Part shown: in pieces, positions 1-17,400 of the stretch | How positions within the stretch are numbered: position 1 is the first letter of the stretch | Layout: each line of letters opens with the position of its first letter | Origin: Chrysomallon squamiferum | Taxonomy: Eukaryota; Mollusca; Gastropoda; Neomphalida; Peltospiridae | Direction: 5' to 3' | Length of the DNA stretch: 64,000 nt | Assembly: GCA_012295275.1 (NCBI GenBank) | Contig: CM022666.1 | Location: forward strand, 11,319,077-11,383,076 | Notes under the pieces: model-generated | Seen by the model: only the letters and a program-made list of their open reading frames with translations | Told to the model about the DNA's origin: nothing | Database searches by the model: none | Program-made: the position numbers and the translations under genes

Positions 1-173
1 TGAAACTGATTAACTAACAGTCCACTAAATACTGTAATTTACTATAAACTCAGTTGTAGTCAATATAAAAATAATTATATTGTTTGTACATTTATTTTAG
101 ATGTTGAACTGTAAATGTATGATAAAAGTATTTGATCTGTGAATTTGTGAAACAGCTCTAGTACTGTATTTAC

Positions 174-287
174 CTTCATAACATTCCTATTTCTTTGAAA
201 TCTTTTTTCTTGTAATTCTTCAAAATTAGGCTGCTCTAATATTATTTGTTCACCAGCATCAAGCTTCATATAGGGACAATCCATCAT
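174..287 (-). CDS. Possible coding exon of an unidentified gene running off the left edge
   Basis: On the minus strand an ATG pair at about 287-282 opens 38 codons (Met-Met-Asp-Cys-Pro-Tyr-Met-Lys-Leu-Asp, then a charged Glu/Gln/Arg/Lys stretch) ending in AAG directly before a GTAAATAC donor-like sequence at 173. The second ATG has G at +4. Composition is hydrophilic and helix-prone, unlike the Leu/Ile/Phe-rich translations of the surrounding A+T-rich DNA, which is why I list it. The remaining exons would lie outside the window at lower coordinates. It would be divergent from CFAP300, about 1.9 kb away. I do not recognise the protein, and a chance open stretch is quite possible. Confidence 0.28.
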
Positions 288-479
288 TTAGAAACTATTA
301 ATTACAAAATTTTATATTCTTAAAATTTTAATATTGTTTGTTATTAGATAAACATGTGTCAGTGATAATATTTTTGATTAATGGAATAGTTTTTGCCATC
401 CATAAGCCATTCTTATCTAGAATCAAGAAAGAACATATTAATCTTTAGAAAAAACAGCATATTGGCTAGAGCAGGAAAC

Positions 480-575
480 ACACTAATAAGAGCAGAAACA
501 AGGACTGATCCTGTGATCTATCATGCCTTAGGTCAATACTCTTCCACTTAGCTGCTGCCTATTCCAGTAATGTAA
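480..575 (-). mobile_element. Probable tRNA-derived SINE head (relic)
   Basis: Read on the minus strand, CAGCTAAGTGGAAGAG (about 556-541) resembles a pol III A box and GGATCAGTCC (511-502) resembles a B box (GGTTCGAATCC type), about 32 bases apart as in tRNA genes. The sequence does not fold into an obvious complete tRNA cloverleaf, so a tRNA-derived SINE is likelier than a working tRNA gene. The downstream body toward lower coordinates looks degraded. Confidence 0.35.
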
Positions 576-669
576 TAATAAGCACTCTATAACACCATTT
601 GAAACAACAGAGAATACCAGCAGTTAATATTTATATATATAATTTGTGAAAAAAAAAGACAGTAATAAT

Positions 670-701
<32 letters not shown>

Positions 702-829
702 TATATTTTTTTTTTTTTTTTTTTAAATAAATATTATAAAATAAATCTTACAATAATCAAGTATAATGTTCCTATCATACATATATAGGCCTATATAATA
801 TTATAATATATGAAAACATAAATTAAAAA

Positions 830-864
<35 letters not shown>

Positions 865-2144
865 TGATAAAGAATATTTATATTTTTTTATATGTGTGTC
901 TGAATGTGTATGTGTGTATTCCCAATTATTTTTCAAAACTTTCTTTATAATTTTGGATTCACTGCTGAAATTTAGGTTAGTTCTAATTTTTTTTTTCTTA
1001 TTTTGTTGGCATTTGTTTTTGATTTGAACAATAAGATTCGTAATTAATGTAATTGTTTAGAAGAGCTAGACAATTTAAAATCATTTTTAGGAAACTAAAC
1101 ATTCTGAGTTATCTCTAAACTCCACAGCAGCTATGTCAAATACAAATATATCAAAATATGACAAATGATATATTGTTTGGTGAAAGCATGATAAATAAAT
1201 AAATAATATTAAAGCAGAAATAGAATGAAAACTTAACAAAACTAATATCCCAAACAATAAAATAAAATGGATATCTTTAGAAAATACTGTGCAAAATGTC
1301 CAGCATTCTGGCATTCAAGTTTATCTTGGCTGGTGTCAGGACTGGCTTTTGTGTTGGACTAGTGTGAGATTTATGGTTGGTTTATGGCCACACTTTAATG
1401 GTATAACGTAGAGAAATTAGAAATAATAATAAAATAAATAAAATAAAAATTCAATAAATAAAATTAACAATAGGACTTGAAAAGAATAAACGACAACAAC
1501 AAATATAGAAAAAAATAAAATAAATAAAATAAAGTCAGTTATTGTTAACTTACAGGACTTGAAAAAAAAAACGATGCACAGATGATCTGATGTTTTTATG
1601 ATGTAATTGGATATCCCAGTCTATATAGATTGTACAACAATGCAGTGTCAAGTGTTATATATAAAAATTCGCGTTTAATTCAGAAAAATAATGGCATATG
1701 CCATATGTAAATTGTAATGCATGATGTAGATATTGTCGTTTGGTACCCTAATTATCGTTATTAAAGCAATGCTTATATTTCTAGTATTATTAGTAAATCT
1801 GTGTAAATAAATTCGATTAAATGAATAAAATAATATGTATGTATAATTATATAATCATAATGGGCCAAATGGTATGATCATGATAATGAAAAAAATAAAA
1901 AATAAAATAAAACAAAAATAAAAATGTTATCAACTGTATACTTAAAGGTCTTATTTCTTCTGGAAAATGTATACTAGTTGTATTTAATAAGATAATTCAA
2001 TATTATTAATCCATTGCAATGGAATAAATAAGTAGGCTACCAAGAATAAATAGGTAAATATTTTTGTTTTCACCTACCTTGATATTAGATTAGTATGTCT
2101 ACGAATGTTCTCGAAATGCGTCTGCGTTAACCGAGACTAAAAGT
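575..2144. other. Intergenic, A+T-rich with AAT microsatellites; CFAP300 promoter at the right end
   Basis: Holds (TAA)n runs at about 664-701 and 832-862, a poly-T at 706-724 and scattered AAATA repeats. I see no coding exon. The last 60 bases before the CFAP300 ATG are less A+T-rich (TCTCGAAATGCGTCTGCG) and probably contain the transcription start. No perfect RFX X-box was recognised. Confidence 0.6.
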
Positions 2145-5482
<3,338 letters not shown>

Positions 5483-5649
5483 CTTAAATCTTTTCTTGTT
5501 AGAATCAATAATGTACAATGAACGGTATCTTTTGTTAACAAACAATTCTTTGAATAAATATTTGGCAAGATAAAGTTGTCATAAATCTATAAATTAACAC
5601 ATACATCTGTACCTTTTTGTTGTTGTAATGGATCTGTTTTAATAAAGAA

Positions 5650-6097
5650 AGGAACATAATGCTTGTTGTAAGATAGTTGTAGTTGCTGCTGTACAAAAAA
5701 AAGTTTGAGTATATGTATTCAAAACTGAAGGCTTTTATAGCAGTTACAAACTTTACAAATGTTTTTACATAGTTATTTCAGTTATACATAAATCTGAAAT
5801 ATTAATTAAATTATGAATGACAGAGTATATTGTTACAAACACAAGCATATGCTTCCCTCCCCATTTAAATATTTATAATTATATAGAACAAAAGATTACT
5901 GGCTTAAGATATCAGATTTGATCTGTGAAGGTTATGCCAACTTGAGCAAGATAAACCAACTTAAGACAGTAACTAATTTTTTTTTTTTAATCCAACAATC
6001 CTAATAAAACAAAAATTAAATGAAATAACTGTTTTATTTCTCAACAGCAGTAGATCCATATATGCTGATTTTTTCAACCTATACATCAAATGGCTCT

Positions 6098-6134
<37 letters not shown>

Positions 6135-8429
6135 GTACTGGACCAATTATTTGGCGTCCTGAAATCTGGAAAGACCAGAAACCAGAAGCTTTTTCCCCAT
6201 GCTATTTTCAAAGTTTGCCCATGCGGGTGTTGCCCTCACCAGAAGGGAACTACTCTTTCAAGCTGCATGGCATTCATTCACTTGCCACATTGTTTATATG
6301 TTCAGTTGCCACAGTTGTGTCTCATCAATTTTCTTTATGTTTTTAATTTTTAAAAGTTTATGCCTAATTATTTACGTATTTAGATGGCTTGGTACCAGAA
6401 AATTCAGAAATCCAGAATGCCTCATGCCCCAAGGAGTCCAAATAATTGGTCCAGTACCTGCATATATACATTTTTTTTAAAAACCTCTTTCAAAATGATC
6501 ATTCAGGATCTAAACAAGCAATTAAATACTGACAATATGCATATGTAAATAACAAGTAATTTATCAAAGTAAATACAGTTCAAGCTGTATTCTTTGTCAG
6601 TGAAGAAATTTAGCTAATAATCGTATCTGCAGGATATATTTATATACACACATTTAATACTGACTTAGTTAAATCCAATTTAAAAATTAATCCATCTTTC
6701 AAACATCCAGAATCTGTGAAGGAATATGATCAACATTATGTGATTTTTGTTTTCTGAAATGGATTAATGAAACATCAGATAAACATGTCTTACCTATTTA
6801 GGATTTTTCTGATTTTATTTATGATATGAAAATGGAAAGCCATAGCTGTCAATCCATGACAGATTTTTAATGCAGACATCTGCAAATTAATGATTTAAGA
6901 AAAAGACTTGCATTTTGTATGAGCTTGGTAGAGAAATTTGTTATAAATAATTTACAACACATGTGGAAAGAATTTATTTTTCTTCTTTTCACATTTAAAA
7001 AGAAAATATGTATATATTAATAATTATATATGCACAATGTTACAAACCTATCAACCAAAAAGTTAATCTATTTGGCAAACAATTTATTACTTCAGTTCTG
7101 GACACTGGCATGAACATTAATATCTTGATATTTTGAAATTATTGCATACAAAATTTCATGAATTTTAAAAATATATATGATAAAATTTTGAAATTAAAAG
7201 AGTTTTTATATTTTTATTTTCTTATTATTAGTGAAATGGTGTCAGTCTATGCTTTAATGCATTACAGTCAGTCTTGTTAGTATAACAGCTTAACTGTAAT
7301 GGACATAAGATGTGTAAATTTGTAGATTTGGTTAATGTCTTAGTCACGATATTCCCAGAATATTTATTAAAAATAGTAACATTAAAACTAATTATACATG
7401 TAAACTAGCTAGTCCTAATTCTGATTTACTATGAAAATGTTTTATTTTCATTAACTCAGAGGAAAATAACACACTGCACATGGAACAAGGTTTTCTGTAT
7501 GTATAAATAACTTAGTGAGTATTCCTATATTATAAATAATCAGATTCAGCTCTATTCAATTGTTAGTCAACAATCAATGTACCAAAAACTGTGATCGAAA
7601 TTTCACAAAAACAATGTGACTGTGCTAAAATCTAGAATTGCCACTGTGGGCATGAAGATTAAAAATGGTATCTATAACAGTTACAAAAAGAATACATAAA
7701 AATAGTATGTATAATGAAGAATTTAAAACAAAAATAAAATAAAACTATAAGATGTTGATTTTAATGATCTGCTTATAAACATCTTGGAATTAACTTCAAT
7801 ATATATTCAAAAAATTCCTCTATTTTTTTCTTATTATTTCAAAAATCATTTTCACGCATACAAATATTTGAAGATTTTTTTATTACATAGCACGTAATTT
7901 AGAAGAAGAATTTAGACCTTACCAAAATAAACTGACAATAATTTTCAGTAACTGCATTAGTTAATTAACCTTGCATGAACAAACAAGAACAAGGGAAAGC
8001 AATATGAGATAACTTCAATATATTTCACAAACAGAAAAATAGTGAATGCTAACTTAAAAATATCCATTATGGATAACTGGACAGTAGCAAAAGCTGAAAC
8101 TGAAAATCAAAACTACAACAGTACAAGCAAAGATAATTAAGGCTTCAGTAAAAACTTTAAAATGTCCTACTATGGTTGAAAAGAAAAATTAAATTTTTGT
8201 CTAAATTAAGACTCTTCCTAACATAAATTCGGAAACGAGGGAAAAGTAAAAGGAATAATAACCATATACATCTTCCAAACACGCAGTTTTATTTATATAA
8301 GTTACTATGTCATGTGCAACGACATTAACTTCGTTCTGTTAATGAAGTATCCATGAACGATAACTCTAAAAGCATTTTCTTTTTTTTTTTTTATTTTTTT
8401 TTTCTAGTATTATCATTAGCATAATCAAC
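5650..8429. other. Intergenic region between CFAP300 and RSF1
   Basis: Contains a (TA)n run at 6100-6131 and the MITE-like element at 6132-6460 (listed separately); otherwise featureless A+T-rich DNA without codon-like open frames. Just before the RSF1 ATG there is a T-rich tract (8381-8404) ending in CTAG, which could be a splice acceptor for a 5' UTR exon. Confidence 0.6.
6132..6460. mobile_element. MITE-like element with perfect 23-bp terminal inverted repeats
   Basis: The left end at 6132-6154 (CAGGTACTGGACCAATTATT then TGG) is repeated exactly as reverse complement at 6438-6460, enclosing 329 bp. The inner flanks keep weaker symmetry (TCCT, then CTGAAATCTGG against CTGGATTTCTG). The ends start with CAG, as in pogo/Tigger-group Tc1/mariner elements, which insert at TA; TA precedes the left end at 6130-6131, while CATATA follows the right end, so the right duplication is altered or the assignment is wrong. 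There is no transposase inside; the two short open frames are incidental. It is nonautonomous, mobilised in trans if at all. Confidence 0.75.
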
Positions 8430-11400
8430 ATGGCGAACGCTGGTGAAAGCGTTTGTCACAATGATCCAAATTTTTCTGTAATTTGCTCATTTCTAGATAA
8501 ATACAGCGAATTACTGGGTCTGCCGTCAATATCGTTTCAAGATCTACAGCGATATTTGGAAGATACAAAAGATGGTAAAGGAAATGCATGTAAAATACGC
8601 ATTTATATGTGATTGTTGATATTTTGAATGACCTCAATCAATGCATTGTTGCCTGTATTGTCATAATTGTATAAGCATTCAGTTGCTCCTAATTGAAATG
8701 GTCGTGATAACATATAGTATATTTTTTTAGTATAATAACATATATATAATTTGAAAGAAACCTTCTTTTGTTCAATTTAATAATATTTATAATATCTATG
8801 TATGAGATAATTATAATAGAATTTATTATTTACATAATATTTATTAAGAAATTATTGTTGACAGTTTCTGAGATTTTAATAACTCATACTATGATACTAT
8901 TATTCTAAGTCTGTGCATTATTATTAAGTGATTTAATGTTGAAGTTTGCAAATAGTATATTACTAGAACTGGAACTATCTAGGGTAGAATACTAAAATGG
9001 TTTTCACAATGCAGTTTCTTTTGAACTCTTTAGAACATATATGGACTATAATGTAACTGTGCTTTGTTAATAATGAAAATTAAAAAAAAAAAAAAAAAAA
9101 AAAATATATTTAGCAATAAAATGTGTAATGTCATATACTTTAAATGTGAAACTAGGCCAGCAATATTCACAATATATCATAAACAAAGATGTTGTATTTG
9201 GAAAATATTTCAAACAGTTATACATTTAAAAAAATATATAGCAACTTTATAAACATTTTTGAGCAGACAAAATATCTTATTTTTAGTTTGGTATAGATAA
9301 GATCATTTTATACCTTTTGTTAAACCATGAACAGTCAGGTTTATTCACATTTAGCAATGTAATAATCTGTATGGAATTCCAGCTTTTGTATACAAAAAGA
9401 TAAATGTAATGTTATAATTTTGTTTTCAGTGCCATTGAAAATACATTTTTTATCCATACCCACAGGAATTCTTATAGAGAATAAAATACTCTAAATATTC
9501 AGTGTTAAACTTTGGTTCCAGTTATATTACCAATTTTGTTTTGTTATATCCATAATTTTGAAATTCTTCCTCTTGTAATTTTTATTTTCATTATGTTTTC
9601 TGAAATATTAAAATCAAATTATATTATTATTTGATATTAAGTTGACATTTATGTAAATAAATATTCTTTTAGTTTCCAAAGTTCTGATTGATCTTCATGT
9701 TTGGCTGCTGAGACGAATTGGTCGACACAGTGTGACTGCTGAGCGCTTAGACAGAAGTCTTATAAAGGTGTGTTTCAGAGAAAGATAATTATTTCCTTGT
9801 CTATTAATTGTCATTATTATTTTATTGTTGTGAGGTATAAACTTCAAGTTCCAAACAATTATTGAAGGAAAAAAATATGGCATTATTAAGTTATTTTCTT
9901 AGATAATTAGATTAATCATATTATTTATTAATTATTAGTATATAAAATAAAATTATATTAATATTTAACAAAAATGAAAATAAATTACACAGTACCACTT
10001 AATTCTGACAGTCAAATTATACACATTTTTTTTCTTTAAAATATTTAAATTATAATTTAGAATAAATTAAAAACACACACAGACACACACCAACAATTTA
10101 AATCATTCTTAATTTATTCTCAGTTTTTGTTTGCTGTTTTTTTTCTTTAAATTTTAGTTTTGCCATTGGTTCTCTGATGTTGATGCCTGGGAAGTTGAAA
10201 GATTTGGATATAAACATTCCAAATTAAGTACAAAACTACGTATCTTGAAAGTAAGTATTCATTATTAATAATATATCTCGACAACAAATTTATGTCATGA
10301 AAAAAAATTCATATAATTTTTAAAAAAGTGAACTGATAATTTGTTATACAACTAACTTCATATAATAAAAATGTTTTGATGCAGATTTTGTTTGCTTTTA
10401 TTAAACTTTGTTATTTGTATTTGTATTTTGCAGAATTTGTTGGAGTGTCAGTTTGATAACAATGTCAAGTTTAAAGACAAAATCAATGAGTTGGATCCAG
10501 AATCAATGCGATTCCATCCAATTGGCCGGGACAAAAATGGAATGGCATATTGGTATCTTCTGGTAAGTATTGTTTGACATTTTTTATATTATTTCCATTT
10601 GTATTCCAAGCTGTAAAAATGTACACCTTCGAAAAGGTATAAAATTAATTTTTTCTTAATATATCTGATAATTATAATAAAAATTTCACAGATAATTCCT
10701 TTTTTTTTTTGGTTTGCCTAAAATAATAATTTTTTTCTTTCTGTTTTACAATTTTCTAATTGGAGTGTTTTATTATGGCAGCTGAGGCTTAGATTGTGAT
10801 TTTTTTTTTTTTTTTTTTTTAATGACATTCATCTTCTGATAAAACAAATGTCCTCTTTACTGTTCAGTATGGTACTGATTTCAGACATAAAGGATTCACA
10901 CAAATTATTTTCATTTATTTCTCTTCGAAATAGCATTTTAAAAATAATCAAATATATGAATTTGTTTTATTATCCTGTAAAATATATTGTCAGATAAAAA
11001 CATTTTGAAGTCATTTTTCAGTACACAGAATTTTGCAAATAATTGTTATAAAAATATTACTTTCAGACAAAGTGATGAAATTTAAAATTTGTATATAAAT
11101 TATTGTGACATAAATGAATTTATCTGTTCAGGATCAAGACTATAACTTATTGGTGTATCGTGATGAGCAGGATGATGTAGATGCAGAAACATGGGAACTG
11201 GTTTGCAAGTATGAACTTTAGTTTTATTATGTGCTAAAAAGCAACTAACTCACATAACTTTAAGATTTTAGGGTTATTAAAGTACAAAATAAAATTAAAA
11301 ATCATGTTCAAAATGTTGTTCATAGGTACAGTTAAATATGATTAACATGGGTTAGATCATTCTGATAGTAATAGACAATATCTGTATTTATAACTACACA

Positions 11401-14400
11401 ATTCAAATTGGTTGGGCACTTCATTTTTGGTTGAAAATATTTGAAATTTTTTGTTTTCTTGAGAACTGGTTTGAATGCAGTAATAATGATGGTAGCAGAA
11501 TACCAGTAATTGTTTATTAAACTCAAAGCCAGTTGAAACCGTTCACCTGTAATCTGCATTTAAAGTAATAGTAAATTTCATGTTTTGATTATGTTGATTA
11601 TTTTTTGGATGAAATTTTCAAGAGTCTATAACATAAGTAACAAACTTACACTGTTTATTATTCATTTTAGTTATAAGAACATGTTTAGATTATAATCTAT
11701 ATTTTCTTTCAGAGACCGTGATGATTTAGCAGCTCTAATATCAAAACTAGTTGAGAATAACGATCTGCAAAACAAAGCAGATGAAACAAACTGTAAGTAA
11801 TATAATATTTTTGAAAGTTCCTTCTTTCTTTACATTTCTATGTATGTTATTCTGACATTCGTATTTATTTGTATAGATTTTTAAGGTTATTTTAGTAATT
11901 ATTATTTTTTTGATTTGCTATATTATAGGCAATTATATTTTCCATAGTTACATTATAATCATTAACTGTGATTTGTTTTCAATTTTAGCTTCTAACAAAA
12001 GCAGTAAGGAGGGAAGTCCAGACATAGAAAGTCATCCAAATGAAGATCTTCCACAGAATGACAAACCAAATACTAATAGTGACTTGAAAATTGAATCTGA
12101 ACTGAAAATGATGATAAAGCTTGAATATATTGATGAGAAAAATATAAAGACATATGAGAGTACCAAAATGGAACAAAACAATGCTGGCAGTGAAAATGTA
12201 ATTAAACAAGAGAAAGAAGAACAGTTATTAAAGCAAGAACATGCCAAGTTAGAAACTGAAGAGATCAAACAGTCTGAGACTGTTTGTAAGACTGACGCTG
12301 ATAAAGAGATAACAGACAGTTTAAAGGTAAACAACAATAGTGACAGCCAGACAGATTCAGTATTAAAAGAATCAAATGTGGAGCATCAGGACAAAGAAGA
12401 CAGAGTTGCTCCAGATAAAGATGGGACAACAGATATTAGAGATATGAAGAAAGAATTGCCAGTAAGCAATTTAGAAATAGCAAAATCTGAAGATTTCACC
12501 ACTAATACCTCAGAGACTAAACCAGAAATATCTGAAACAAAAGAGAGTGACTACATAGATAATAATGATAAATCTTCTGTTGATGAACCTAAAGAAAGGA
12601 TCAGTTCAAAAGTGTCATCAGTAGACCAGAAAAGTGACAGCAGTTCTGTGTCATATGACAAACAGGAAACCATCAGATCTGAGACTGTGTCAAGCAAGGG
12701 AGAAACTGTGCTGGGTGAAAAGGAATGTGAATCAAAAAACTTGCAAGATGTGTCTTCTTTAGAGATAAAAGAAAATGAATTAAAATCCCATCCCAATGAA
12801 AATAACCTTACAGAAAACCAGCCAGAACATGACAAGGAAAGTGATTTCAAACAAGACACACCTCATGAAGACAAGCTTGAAAAAAAAGATGATAATTTGG
12901 AGACTGACAACAGTTGTTTCCATACTGATGAGGATAAAAACAATATTTTTTCAAAAGCAAAACATGAAGAAATTGAATCCAAAGAAAAAGGAGACACAGA
13001 AAATGATTTAGAAAGAAGCCAAAATAATGAAAAACCAGAAAGTACTAAGAGTAATGTTTTAGAAGCAGATAGTGAGATATCTCATTATGATAATATGGAT
13101 GAAAAGGATAAGCAGACTAATGATGCTTTGCAAAAAAATATAAATTCCAGTGGACAGGAAGCAGATAATATGAGTAATTCTTCTCAGAAGGAAAAAGCTG
13201 AAAATAAATTACCTGAACAAGATGTTGAATCTAATAAACTTGTAGCTGAGATGCAGTCAGTCAGCACATGTTCATATGAAGAACCTGTTATAACAAGGAC
13301 AAGAAAAGCAAGCAAGAAAAGTTTATCCCAGCAACAAAATCTTCATGTGAACGGGGTAAGTGAAAACACTCAGGCAGTTGGAATCAAAGGTAAAGCTACC
13401 AAAAGAAAAGCAGACATTAATGATGATGTGAATGGAAAAGATGATTCAAATGATAAAAGTGAGATTTCATCTGATGATGACATTACTAAAACTTCATCAC
13501 GACAGACTATGAACAAGTCAAGACTGAAAAGATCTGCAATTAACTCTGAGTACAAAGAACCAGCAGAGAAAAAAGCAAAGAGAGGGAAAGGTCCTGGCAG
13601 AACAGGGACACTTTTAAGAGCAAAGAGAAAGGTTACAGTGTTTGATGAATCATCTGATTCTAGTGACAGTGATGATGTGCCACTTAGTGTTATCAAAGGA
13701 CAAAATAAGGCAGGTAGAGTCAGCAGGAAAAAAAAAGGTCAAGTTAGACAAAGAAACAATTCCAAAGAAGGAGTTTCCTCAGAAAAAACTTCATTCAAAT
13801 CAAAGGTTTGTACATTTTATTCTTTGTTTATTTATGAAATTTTTCTATCTCATACATTAGGTCTTCACCATTAAGCTAATACTTTGAGTCAATATTTTTA
13901 CCAATTTTTTTAAAACCAGCTTTATGGTTTATAAATTACCTACATCTATTTATTTTGGTAATTTTATCATCATTTCACAATACAATCTTGTCTTTTAAAC
14001 ACTTTCCACTGTTCCCATGACAACACATCCTGCTTCACTATTGTGATATTTGATAATGATTCCATGCTATTTCCTGCATTCAGAATATTTGATATCACCT
14101 GAAAGTACTGCAGGGATTACCATAAATCATGATATTTTAAGCCTAAAAACTGACCTCAGCTTAACAGCCTCATAGGTTTAAAGGCTGGGACCTATGGTAA
14201 TTATTAAAAGTGCCATGATGAATTCTGCCATTTGTTTCTACTACATACACACATACATATTACTATAAATATTGCCAGATTTTCCTTTGCTTGTATCAGA
14301 TTTATTATTTAATTATCACTGTTATGCACTATTCAGAAAACCAAGTCTTCAGAAACGAACACAAGTGATGAATCAGATGAGTTTGTACAAAATAAAAAAG

Positions 14401-17400
14401 GTCGAGGTTCAGCAACTAAAAGGAAAGCTCCAGTAGATCAAGACACTGACAAAGGCATTAAACCAAGACGTAGTTTAAGGGTAAAAAAAATCAAAGTTAA
14501 AAAATAATTTTAAAATAAACACAATCTTTCTTACAGTTTTTAAGATATCAGAATTATCTCTTTCTGTGCTAAAGAATAAATTCATATTCACTGTTTTAAT
14601 TTGTTACTTTCTGGGAAATCTCTAAACAGTTACTTAGTAAGAAATCTGGAGTTTCATAGACAATCTAATATTATGTAAAAAAAATTAAAAAAAAAATTAA
14701 ATTGTAAAGCAGAGACATTTAGCATATCATTGAAAACATTTTTATTATCATTAATTGACTGATAAAAATTACTTTAAGAAATTTAATTTCAGGCATGTGT
14801 TGCAAGAAATAAACTATTAGCAGAATCTCTTTCTGAGGAAGAACAGGCATCTTCTACAGAAGCCAGTATTGATTCCCCATCACCCACAGATTCTGATGAT
14901 GAAGATTTCTTTTGTCCAAAAGGAAGAAATGCCCAGCGTGTAGCAGCACGTATAGGTAATTAAAATTTTAACAAAATACATATTTATTCATTTTAAATGG
15001 ATCATAAAATACGATGTGTAAAAATGTTTTTTTTTATTGCTCTCTTAAGTTAAACAAAGACAAAGTATTATGGGTTTTTTAAAATTAATTTGTAATTGAA
15101 TTTAAAGAGTGAACATTTATTAGCATTTATAAAATGTTTAAAAAATATATATATATAATGTGATTTCAGAACAAAAGGAATTTCAGCCAGGACCTGATGA
15201 TACTCCTTGCTGTAGGTGTCATCTGTGTGACCATCCTGAATGGGTAAATAATTGTTTTACACTACAACAATGAAATAAAGCATCATCATTCTAAAAAACA
15301 TCATTAGATAACTCTTTACAATATGATTCATGAACTGTGCAATTATGTGTTCTGCCAAAGAAGCAGTAGTTACAATACATTCAAAGGAAGAACAGATATA
15401 ATCTGAATCTAAGAAGAAAAGATGAAAAATAGAAGTTTATCATCAACATTATGACATTGTAGTAAGAAACACTATTACTGCACATTACTTGAAAATTAGT
15501 AGATAAACTAGTAGTTGTATGTGATATTAATATTTGTCAGCTTATTTTGTTATCACACTGATTAAGAATTAAGAGGAATATTTGATATCACTTACTAACT
15601 AATTTATCAGTTTATGTTATAAATTTAGTGTTTTGATTACAGTGGACCAATATGTGTTTTGAAGGTCGAAAACCGAATTTTGATATTTTGTTATTTTAGA
15701 TGTTGCTGTGTGACAAGTGTGATGCTGGTTATCACACTGCCTGTCTTCGACCTCCACTCATGATTATTCCAGATGGTGATTGGTTCTGTCCTCCATGTGA
15801 ACATGTTAGCAGTCTATTACTTTTAACTCTCTCTCAGATATACACTTAGAACTGTCAAAAAACTAAATAATTTATAATGAAGTATAACACTATATTCTTT
15901 AAAAGGTCAGTTTTAACAGATGTTTGCCTCTTTATATTTTTATGTTATTTCTACAATTTTTCTTAATTAGAATTTTTATTGTTGAAGTGCACTTACTAAA
16001 ATTTTAAGGATTGTTTTTATTTACAAATTTCATCTTAGCATATATAGAAAAGTTTGTTTAATTTAAATTTCAGAAATTTCTTATTGAGAAACTTCAAGAA
16101 CAACTGGCCAGTCTTGATGTATTTCTGAAGAAAAAGGCACGCCTTATTAAACGGTAAAAATTTATTACATTTTAAAACAAAAATCCTTCAGTTTGGATGT
16201 GAAGATATTTAACTTTGTCAAATTATGTTACAGGCAGCAACTAGTTTATCATGCTGTTTAATCTCATTATGGTATTAATAAATACTTTTAATTTATCTAT
16301 TTCAGGAAAGAGCGTCTTGCTTTTGTGGGAATTAGTCTTGATAATATTCTCAAAGAGGTAAATAATTAATATAGTTTTCTCTGCTTTTCTCAAATATTCT
16401 GTGTTGTAAAGATAGTTAATCTTTGAAGGAGGTTTTTTGTTATGTTATGAACAAATATAATAAAAGATAATTAATAATTAGATCATAAAAATTTGAATAA
16501 AGGTTAATAATTGTCATAATTTTGTACAAAAGTTCCAAATTTCCTTTTGAATTTGTCAATTTATAAATGAAATATTTTCAAAATGCATTAACAGTAAAAC
16601 ATTATTTTAATTACTGACTGAAAAAAATTAACATTTTTTACAGAGATCAATTCATTATTTTAAAATGTTTTAGGATACAAAGAAGAGTATTATATTACAA
16701 GAAGTATATGATGAAGAGGAAACAAAGCCACCAGTTGTTCAGAAATCAAGACGTGACAAAAAGAAAGAAAGAGATGAAATTGAACCTCTGCCAGAAGAGG
16801 TTTATGCTAAACGTTCATGCAGAATGAGGAAAACAATGAACTACAACTTCACTGAATACGATGAACTCATTAACAGTGCTATCCAGGAGGATATCAGAGA
16901 TGTTGATCTCTCTCAGCCTCCAGGTTAATACATTTAGTACTTAACTGAACTCTTAATTGTCAAACTTTAATAGTGTTAGTCCTAAGGTTATTTATATTTC
17001 ATTTATAATGATTAACTTGTTTACCTTTCAAGTGGTTTACTGACTTATATAACTAGATTATAGGATTAGATTTAGTAATATTTTATTATTTACAGAGTTC
17101 AGTTATGTCATCATATTTTGCACTACAGATTTGGTAATAACTGAAATCTTTTAACATATCAACTATCTAGACACTGTATTAGATTTATAATAATTAGATT
17201 TTGAATTCTTAAATTTGCATTATTGATATATGATCATGTTATACTAAATAAATGTGTTAACTTTTCAAACTAATTATACCTAAGTATACATAAAAGATTT
17301 AGTAATGTCTAATTTCTTTACCATTCAGTCAATCTGAACTTTAGTTACTGTTATGTTATCAGACTCTGTTTTGAGTCAATAAAAAATGGATAACTTTGTT

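Noticed and set aside
6090-6480. Two overlapping open frames of about 90 codons
   Set aside because: They lie inside the MITE and its TA flank and show no protein family.
11985-13696. Antisense and out-of-frame open frames over RSF1 exon 7
   Set aside because: They are shadows of the Ser/Glu-rich coding exon; the plus-strand frame joins correctly to its neighbours.
13806-13874. Extension of RSF1 exon 7 to a stop at 13872-13874
   Set aside because: It reads through a donor at 13806 and loses the PHD finger; the spliced product fits the family. Rare intron retention cannot be excluded.
14060-14220. Weak inverted symmetry (ATTACCATA and TATGGTAAT) in an RSF1 intron
   Set aside because: The arms are too short and the flanks not symmetrical, so no transposon end can be supported.
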